From positions 49,974-113,973 of the forward strand of contig NZ_NUUX01000004.1 of NCBI RefSeq assembly GCF_002564465.1: DNA of 64,000 nucleotides, read 5' to 3'. This stretch comes from Bacillus sp. AFS088145. Its GTDB lineage: Bacteria > Bacillota > Bacilli > Bacillales > Bacillaceae_G. The notes below the pieces were generated by a model. That model was not told the origin of the DNA, searched no databases, and saw nothing but the letters and a program-made list of their open reading frames with translations. The position numbers were made by a program, and so were the translations under genes. Shown here in pieces: positions 57,963-64,000 of the stretch; position 1 is the first letter of the stretch; the number at the start of each line of letters is the position of its first letter.

Positions 57963-58012
57963 AAAACAACAATTTTTAGGTAGCATGTATAGGAATGTTG
58001 TTTTAAAACAAC
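57963..58012 (+). promoter_or_regulatory. Candidate operator cluster before the tns operon
   Basis: A perfect 16-bp palindrome GTTGTTTTAAAACAAC lies at 57997-58012, with a further AAAACAAC half-site at 57963-57970. The tnsA start is 318 bp downstream with no gene between (only a doubtful 17-codon frame near 58191). Confidence 0.45.
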
Positions 58013-58329
58013 GGTATATTTTCAAAATATATTACTTTATTTCTAAAAATAGCTTTATAGAATCGTTTTTATATTCTATTTTTTTTAAGAAGATTGAATA
58101 TTCAGTTAAATAACCTGAAGTACCTTAACTTAAATTATCAATGATAAATATTTTTAATTTCGATATACTTTCTATTTGAAGGGGGGAATTTTGGCAGAAA
58201 GGGCGATGCAATTTAATAAAAAAGTAAATAGGAATCTGAATTAGAAAGAAATGGAAAGGAGCGTAGGAAGGTAGTTCAACTCAAATAATAAAAATTAATT
58301 TAACCGTTCAAAATGGAAGGGAGATTACT

Positions 58330-59004
58330 ATGTATTCACCTATTAAAATGCCCAGAGCTACAAAATACGGAAATAACTATTGGATAAGCAATAGTTACAA
58401 AATAAAACGACCGGTAGAGTTATATAGTGATCTTGAAAATGACCATCATTTATTTGTTGAGTGTGATCCAGATATAGCTGACTTTTGTGAACAGCCATTA
58501 AAACTGGAATTTGAAGTCGATGGAAAAATACGCACATCCATAATTGATATGTGGGTAAAATACCGTGATGGTCGTGAGGAATTTCGTGAAATAAAATACG
58601 AAAGCCTATTACAAGAAGATGATCCAAAATACTACGATACAATGCGTCAAATTCAAATTCAAAAAAGTTGGTGTGAAGAGAGAGGTTTTATACATCGAGT
58701 TATTACAGATAAAGATCTACGAGACAATCAAACATTGCTAGACAATTATCGCTTGATAGCAGCATTTGCACGTTCGTTTGATACGTTACATTCCGATGTA
58801 ATAGAAGTTATCACTAAAAAACTATTGGAAAATGAATCATTGACAATAGGTGAGCTAATTATTTACTTTAATAAATTAGAACCATCAGAAGTTCAGACTA
58901 CTGTTGCATACCTTGTATATCATGGTATAGTAACCGCCAATCTTGAAAAACTTTACTTTGGCAATCGAACGGAGCTGGATATTAATGAATCGTATTTTTT
59001 TTGA
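58330..59004 (+). CDS. tnsA: Tn7-like transposase endonuclease subunit TnsA
   Basis: The 224-residue protein cuts the 5' ends of the transposon so that it leaves by cut-and-paste. The restriction-enzyme-like core shows VECDPDIADFCEQPLKLEFE, then Asp73 in SIIDMWVKY and Glu-x-Lys at 87-89 in FREIKYESL. A short TnsA_C winged-helix-type part follows (ESLTIGELIIYFNKL, TTVAYLVYHGIVTANLEKLY). AAGGGAG lies before the ATG. It overlaps tnsB by 20 bp, so the two are separate chains, as in classical Tn7 and unlike elements with TnsA-TnsB fusions. Confidence 0.93.
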   Translation: MYSPIKMPRATKYGNNYWISNSYKIKRPVELYSDLENDHHLFVECDPDIADFCEQPLKLEFEVDGKIRTSIIDMWVKYRDGREEFREIKYESLLQEDDPKYYDTMRQIQIQKSWCEERGFIHRVITDKDLRDNQTLLDNYRLIAAFARSFDTLHSDVIEVITKKLLENESLTIGELIIYFNKLEPSEVQTTVAYLVYHGIVTANLEKLYFGNRTELDINESYFF

Positions 59005-60946
59005 AAAACACAATATTGAGCCAGAACTTCTAAATACTCACGATTGGCCAGTAGTAGATGACCTTAGTTTATCAGAGGAAATACGTGAACTTTTTTGGAA
59101 AAGGAAATATGCTATCGATGATTTTATATATACTGATAAATCATTAGCTGAGATTCAAAATGAACATGGTGTACATAAAGTTTTATTATACCGACTAATA
59201 AATGCATGCTTACAAACAGATAGAGATGGGGTAATACTGGGTTACAAGGCTCTTATCCCATATACGATGAAAAAACAGGAATATACTCGAAAATCAATGC
59301 CTAAATTTTCTACTAATTCTACAGGTGGATTTCAAAAGTTATTACGAGAGCATCCTGAACTCAAAGAATTTATTATAGATAAGTATCGTAACAAAAGAAA
59401 TCAAAATATTATAGATTCAAAGATTAAAATAAAATTTTTGCATAAACAATTTTTAGAACAATGTAGGTTGTTAGGTTTAACTGATAATGACTATCCTTTC
59501 AATACTGAAAATGTTGCACGACGTTCACTCGAACGATATGTAAAAAAAATTCAAAACGAACGATTTCTTATCGCTGCTGCACGTAATGGTTCACAATCTT
59601 ATCAGCATGCCAAATCAACTGGTAATGGAAAGCGAAACCAACCGATGATCATCAAACCTTACCAGCGTGTACAGTTTGATGGACATAAAATAGATGCATG
59701 TATTGCAATCGAATTCACAACACCAGAGGGAGATGTAATCGTTGAAGTAATGAATCGTATTTGGATTCTAGTGATTATAGATGAAGCTAATCGTACAGTT
59801 CTTGGTTATCATCTATGTTTAAATAAAGAATACAATTCGGATGATGTAATGAAATGCATTCGTAATGCAGTTATCCCAAAAGAAAAAATGAATTTAACGA
59901 TACCTGCACTAGAATATCATTCAACAGCTGGATTTCCTGATTGGGGTTTTAAAGAGTGTCAGTGGGGTGTTTGGGAAGAATTCTCTTATGATAATGCTAA
60001 AGCAAACCTAGCACAAATTGTAAAAGATCGACTAACAAATTTAATCGGTTGTTCAGTAAATGCAGGTCCCGTAAATTCTCCTGAACGAAGAGGTATTATT
60101 GAACGTTTTTTCGGAGTACTTGAGGAAAACAGTTTTCATCGTTTACCAAATACCACTGGAAGTCATTCACACGATCCACGACGAATGAATCCAGAAAAAA
60201 ATGCAAAAAAATATTGCATTACTGAAAGTGAAATACATCAACTAATTGAAGTTGTGATTGCTAACTACAATGGTACACCACACGAAGGTCTTAATAATCT
60301 TAGTCCACTTAGTGTATTGAAACAACGACTAGATCGCGATTTAACAGTTCGTACACTACCAAAACAACATCGAAATGAAATCTTATTTTTTACTAAACGC
60401 GTAGAGCGTAAAGTATGCGGTAACGTAAAAAAAGGAATTAGACCCTATATAAAATATGAAGGGGTTAGATATCGAAGTGAAAAGCTCGCAAATTCATCAG
60501 CACTAATTGGCAAAACAATTAGTTTGTATGTTAATGTCGATGATTTACGTACAATACGTGCATTTTTACCAAATGGTGAAGATTTAGGTGAATTAACCGC
60601 AGTTGGAAAATGGGCAGAAGTAAAACATGATTTACGAACAAGAAAAGCCATTTTTAAACTAAAAAATCAAAAAGAAATACATTTCTTGAGTCATGAGGAT
60701 CCAGTAGAAGTTTATGGCGAGTACTTGAGAAAGAAAGCAAGAATCAATAAAAATGCAAGAAATAAACTCGCACATTTAGAAAAAAGTAAAAAGGAAATTA
60801 CCGAAAACAAGATAACAAAAATGCCTAGTACAATTAAACCTAACAAAGCTGAGGAACCAATGAAGTCAAAAATGAATATTCAAAATTCACCTCAGCGACC
60901 TGTACCACGTATTTTTACGAAACCAATTATTAATAATGGCTATTAA
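58985..60946 (+). CDS. tnsB: Tn7-like DDE transposase TnsB
   Basis: The 653-residue integrase-fold transposase binds the end repeats and joins the 3' ends to the target. The DDE residues are visible: Asp232 in RVQFDGHKIDA, Asp336 in EFSYDNAKANL and Glu373 in RRGIIERFFGVLEE. N-terminal HTH domains (SLAEIQNEHGVHKVLLYRLI) bind the sites, and a Mu-type beta-barrel and Lys-rich tail follow (for TnsC contact). ATG 58985, inside the tnsA end, has GGAGC upstream and is preferred to the longer frame from 58943. The CGACACAAATGTGTTTACT sites at both ends are the expected targets. Confidence 0.95.
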   Translation: MNRIFFEKHNIEPELLNTHDWPVVDDLSLSEEIRELFWKRKYAIDDFIYTDKSLAEIQNEHGVHKVLLYRLINACLQTDRDGVILGYKALIPYTMKKQEYTRKSMPKFSTNSTGGFQKLLREHPELKEFIIDKYRNKRNQNIIDSKIKIKFLHKQFLEQCRLLGLTDNDYPFNTENVARRSLERYVKKIQNERFLIAAARNGSQSYQHAKSTGNGKRNQPMIIKPYQRVQFDGHKIDACIAIEFTTPEGDVIVEVMNRIWILVIIDEANRTVLGYHLCLNKEYNSDDVMKCIRNAVIPKEKMNLTIPALEYHSTAGFPDWGFKECQWGVWEEFSYDNAKANLAQIVKDRLTNLIGCSVNAGPVNSPERRGIIERFFGVLEENSFHRLPNTTGSHSHDPRRMNPEKNAKKYCITESEIHQLIEVVIANYNGTPHEGLNNLSPLSVLKQRLDRDLTVRTLPKQHRNEILFFTKRVERKVCGNVKKGIRPYIKYEGVRYRSEKLANSSALIGKTISLYVNVDDLRTIRAFLPNGEDLGELTAVGKWAEVKHDLRTRKAIFKLKNQKEIHFLSHEDPVEVYGEYLRKKARINKNARNKLAHLEKSKKEITENKITKMPSTIKPNKAEEPMKSKMNIQNSPQRPVPRIFTKPIINNGY

Positions 60947-60965
60947 TAGTTAGGAGGAAACTATA

Positions 60966-61976
60966 TTGGCAATTACTGATCAAAACAATGAAAATCACTT
61001 GTTTGCACTTCGTCCTGATTTACCAAAAGATACACATCCTGTTTATTCAAAATCATATTTATTAGCAACAAATGAAATTGCTCGTATGTATGATACTGTT
61101 TGCAACTGGATACGTAATCATTCACCTGGAGGGATCATTTATGGGAGACAACGAATTGGAAAAACCCAGGCGATTAAATATTTAATCAATTTCTTACCTC
61201 ATGAATTTGGTGAAGATTTGCCTACTTTTTTATATCTTAGTCAACGTACAGTAATTCCTAATGAGTTAGCTTTTTTTAATGATATGTTACGAGGATTAGG
61301 TCATCCTCTTTGGGATTCCGGTCCGAAAAAAACATTATTTAAACGAGATAAATTATATAAATTTCTTATTCAAAAAGGACAAGCGTCCTCTGCTAAACGT
61401 ATTATTCTTATTATTGATGATGCCCAGCGCTTAATGGAGTTACACTATGAATGGTTAATGGATATTTATAACGAACTAGATCGTGTAGGCATTGATTTAA
61501 CCGCGATATTAGTCGGTCAAGTGGAGCTAAAATTTACACGAGATGATTTTTTAACTGAAGGTAAAATGCAAATTGTTGGTCGTTTTATGTCACATGAGTA
61601 TGTATTTACAGGGATTACGTGCAAAGAAGATCTTCACCAATGTTTACTCGGGTATGATGAATATGCTACCTATCCAGTAAATGATCCTTGGCCATTTACT
61701 CGATATTTTTTCCCAAATCTTTACGATAATGGATTTCGACTTTCTTCGATGACATCAGATATTTGGGAAATTTACCATAATTTATATCGTGAGAACAATA
61801 TTCAAAAAGCAATCGAAGTTCCGATGGTTTATTTTACTCTTGCGATTAATTATTTGCTAACTAGATATGGAATAGATGGTGAAAATGCTGACATGGTAAC
61901 AAAAAATATGCTTAGAAAGGCGATAGAATTCAGCGGTTTTATTGAAGCTGAAAAGCATATAAATGGAATTTCTTAA
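60966..61976 (+). CDS. tnsC: Tn7-like AAA+ regulator TnsC
   Basis: The 336-residue AAA+ ATPase links target selection to the transposase. Walker A is YGRQRIGKTQAIKYL (60-67 core) and Walker B is RIILIIDDAQRL (about 145-154). The TniB-like region DIYNELDRVGIDLTAILVGQ follows. It starts with TTG 60966 preceded by AGGAGG. The spacing to tnsB is 19 bp, and tniQ begins right after the stop codon. Confidence 0.94.
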   Translation: MAITDQNNENHLFALRPDLPKDTHPVYSKSYLLATNEIARMYDTVCNWIRNHSPGGIIYGRQRIGKTQAIKYLINFLPHEFGEDLPTFLYLSQRTVIPNELAFFNDMLRGLGHPLWDSGPKKTLFKRDKLYKFLIQKGQASSAKRIILIIDDAQRLMELHYEWLMDIYNELDRVGIDLTAILVGQVELKFTRDDFLTEGKMQIVGRFMSHEYVFTGITCKEDLHQCLLGYDEYATYPVNDPWPFTRYFFPNLYDNGFRLSSMTSDIWEIYHNLYRENNIQKAIEVPMVYFTLAINYLLTRYGIDGENADMVTKNMLRKAIEFSGFIEAEKHINGIS

Positions 61977-63434
61977 ATGAAATTGTATCCTGGAATCATC
62001 ATCTTAGAAAATCAAATCGAAGAATATTCCAAAGCAAACTTAGTTTGGAATAATAATTGGATAAAAGAATTTGAGTCACTTTGGTCAATACTTCAAAAAA
62101 TGAACTTTGCCAATGGAGCCCATCAAGGTGAAATATTTGCAATATTAGGAAAAAACGAATCATGTGATTGGAATCCTTTTTTGTCTTTTAAAAAAGGAAA
62201 TCTAATTAATCAGTTACACTTTGATAAAATTAAGCTTCAAAAATACGAATTAACTAAATTGTTTCAGGAAAGCAAAACCTTTATAAAGCAAATGGCATCA
62301 AGTGTTGGAATTGCTGCACATCATGTTTTTGAGAATGATGTGCTTCGTTTTTGTGAAAAATGTTTAGAATTTGGATATCATAGTAATCTTCATCAATTGA
62401 GGTTCGTAACAAATTGCCCATTTCACGATAAAGAATTAATAGAAAGATGTCCAGTTTGTTTCCGCCGATATGCTTTTAATTTAACAAATCCAAATTTAAC
62501 AAAACCATATGTTTGTTTATGCGGACATTGCTACATGGATGTAAATCATTCTATAAAGATGTTTAAACTATTTCAAAAGAAATTAAAAGTGAAGGAGACA
62601 TATATGCTTGATATAAAACTTATCACTGAAGACGCTTTTATGAGTCGCGTTGTATTTTCTGAAATAGGTACTCCACAGGAGCTAAAAAATCACGTTCACC
62701 GGGTTCTTCAGTTAAAACAAACAGGGAGTATAGGAGGTGGCTATGTAACCTCAATTTCAATCAGTAAACAGAATCAGTATGCAATTAAAAAACAAATAAA
62801 TCCTTATCTTGAATCGAGTGAAACTTATAACGATCAAAGAGCAATCTATAAAAGTATAGCCCGAATGCTTCGTAATACCGTAATGAAGTGCCATAGAGGT
62901 TGTGTAAGAAATCTATCTTTAAAAGGAAGTTTCAGTGATGTGTGTCACTATGCACATGCATATGTATGCTGGAGAAAGTTCATTGAGGGGCTAAATGGAT
63001 ATCACAATGTGCAAAATGGATTTACTAATAAAAACCGATTCGCTACAACTCCTAAATCTTATTATTCACCGCTATTTGAAGATGCTTTAAGTTCTATTGT
63101 AAATCAGTGTGAAAAGGCAATTAGGAGAGAAATTGAAGAGATAGGGGATGGTCATTTTCTTGATATAGAGCGGTTATCTACATCTATACGTAATCGACTA
63201 TTTGCGGATCTTATTATAAATAATTTTTATCATTGGGTAGAGATTTTTAATAATGTAAAAACTTATGAAGTTACTTATTATCACGAAATTCCGTTTGATC
63301 CACTTAAACCATTACAAGAAGTATATATTAATTTAAATAATTTTATTAAGAATCGCCAACTAACATATATTCGATACAAAGAGAAGTCTCAAAAATCAAA
63401 TTTATGGTGCGATGTGGTTGGGAGATATATTTAG
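61977..63434 (+). CDS. tniQ: Target-selection protein TniQ/TnsD-like
   Basis: The 485-residue protein has the TniQ zinc-finger block: FCEKCLEFGYHSNLH, NCPFHDKELIERCPVCFRRY, then YVCLCGHCYM. A long C-terminal region follows (RGCVRNLSLKGSFSDVCHYA and onward). The length is like TnsD of Tn7, which reads a fixed chromosomal site, rather than the short TniQ used by most CRISPR-guided elements. It is the only TniQ-family gene seen. ATG follows the tnsC stop directly with no ribosome site, so translation is probably coupled. A terminator overlaps its stop codon. Confidence 0.9.
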   Translation: MKLYPGIIILENQIEEYSKANLVWNNNWIKEFESLWSILQKMNFANGAHQGEIFAILGKNESCDWNPFLSFKKGNLINQLHFDKIKLQKYELTKLFQESKTFIKQMASSVGIAAHHVFENDVLRFCEKCLEFGYHSNLHQLRFVTNCPFHDKELIERCPVCFRRYAFNLTNPNLTKPYVCLCGHCYMDVNHSIKMFKLFQKKLKVKETYMLDIKLITEDAFMSRVVFSEIGTPQELKNHVHRVLQLKQTGSIGGGYVTSISISKQNQYAIKKQINPYLESSETYNDQRAIYKSIARMLRNTVMKCHRGCVRNLSLKGSFSDVCHYAHAYVCWRKFIEGLNGYHNVQNGFTNKNRFATTPKSYYSPLFEDALSSIVNQCEKAIRREIEEIGDGHFLDIERLSTSIRNRLFADLIINNFYHWVEIFNNVKTYEVTYYHEIPFDPLKPLQEVYINLNNFIKNRQLTYIRYKEKSQKSNLWCDVVGRYI

Positions 63435-63457
63435 CAAGTTCATACTTGCTTTTTTTG
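63433..63457 (+). terminator. Terminator of the tns operon
   Basis: AGCAAGT-TCAT-ACTTGCT with T7 begins at the tniQ stop codon. Confidence 0.85.
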
Positions 63458-63477
63458 ATAAAAAAAACCTTTACTCG

Positions 63478-63750
63478 AGTAAACAGATTTGTGTCGCAAA
63501 AAGGCCTCAAGTAAACAGATTTGTGTCGCTACTGTGCCGAGAGTATATAGATTTGTGTCGTGAAAATACCCCAAGTAAACAGATTTGTGTCATTTAGGTA
63601 TAAAAACTACGAAATATTGAATAGTAAGCAATAAAAAGAGGAGTAAATCAAGATTGAAATGTTCGGTTTTTAGTATACAAACAATCACCAATAACCACTA
63701 TTTACCAAAAGTAACAGATTTGTGTCGCTAGAGTAAACACATTTGTGTCG
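63478..63750 (-). repeat. tnsB sites: Right transposon end: six TnsB-type binding sites
   Basis: AGTAAACAGATTTGTGTCG-type sites lie at 63478-63496, 63510-63528, 63542-63560, 63574-63592, 63710-63727 and the terminal 63732-63750. The first four are spaced exactly 32 bp apart, about three helical turns. The inner ones read CAGATTTG while the terminal one reads CACATTTG, like the left end. All are inverted relative to the left-end sites. Confidence 0.93.
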
Positions 63751-63757
63751 GAGAACA

Positions 63758-63762
63758 AATGA
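63758..63762 (+). repeat. Target-site duplication, right copy (AATGA)
   Basis: It matches 27690-27694 and directly follows the terminal ACA. Confidence 0.93.

Positions 63763-64000
<238 letters not shown>

Larger units (their letters stand above)
27695..63757 (+). mobile_element. Complete Tn7-like transposon (36,063 bp) carrying CBASS, CRISPR-Cas I-B and other cargo
   Basis: The left end starts TGTACAC and the right end, read inward, starts TGTTCTC. In both, CGACACAAATGTGTTTACT follows at the same position, and a 5-bp AATGA duplication flanks the element, as expected for Tn7-family transposition. Heteromeric transposase genes tnsA, tnsB, tnsC and tniQ fill the right 5.4 kb and all read toward the right end. 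Repeated TnsB-type sites are present at both ends (four left, six right). The cargo is about 30 kb, largely defence genes. All four tns genes look intact, so the element may still be mobile. The name and relatives of this element cannot be given without a search. Confidence 0.95.

Noticed and set aside
57900..63757. A delocalised repeat-spacer guide near the tns genes
   Set aside because: No copy of the repeat core was seen in the tns region or near either transposon end.

Overview
The window is AT-rich and looks like the chromosome of a low-GC Gram-positive bacterium of the Bacillaceae. Support for this comes from strong AAGGAGG-type ribosome binding sites, class III fructose-bisphosphatase, a Vpr-like S8 protease, a YqkB-like protein, CapA and a MocR regulator. 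The genus cannot be fixed from the sequence alone.

The left 27.7 kb is ordinary chromosome. It holds a MocR-family regulator, deoC, fbp, a D,D-carboxypeptidase, a CapA-like protein, a secreted S8 protease, WrbA, a TetR/MFS pair, a universal stress protein and an intact tyrosine recombinase. Between them lie many gene remnants: quinone oxidoreductase, an NTF2-like protein, a receiver-only response regulator, a BIG2-domain protein, an older integrase, pgi, an IS3-family element, ohr and cytochrome P450. This stretch is heavily decayed.

From 27,695 to 63,757 lies one complete 36-kb Tn7-like transposon. Its ends are TGT...ACA, it has matching terminal repeats, four TnsB-type sites at the left end and six at the right end, and a 5-bp target duplication (AATGA) on both sides. 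The tnsA-tnsB-tnsC-tniQ operon sits at the right end and reads outward. The cargo is mostly defence. In order it carries: a type II-short CBASS operon (HNH-SAVED effector, CD-NTase, E2-like protein); a P63C-domain protein; a GIY-YIG/NUMOD nuclease; a coiled-coil two-TM membrane protein; an XRE/ImmA-like regulator; a type I-B CRISPR operon (cas6-cas8b-cas7-cas5-cas3, without cas1/cas2/cas4) followed at once by an array of about 63 repeats; a 971-residue RelA/SpoT-domain protein with a long helical C-terminus; and transposase and gene debris.

The most unusual points are as follows. A Cas3-containing I-B system with a long, degenerate and apparently frozen array is carried inside a Tn7-like element. 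A repeat-like pair just upstream of cas6 resembles the crRNA-like regulators known from other type I systems. A second, internal transposon-left-end fragment at 32.9 kb borders the CBASS module. An undescribed RelA-domain protein lies directly behind the array. Whether the CRISPR system guides transposition or is only cargo cannot be decided from sequence reading; the intact Cas3 motifs and the single TnsD-length TniQ favour cargo.
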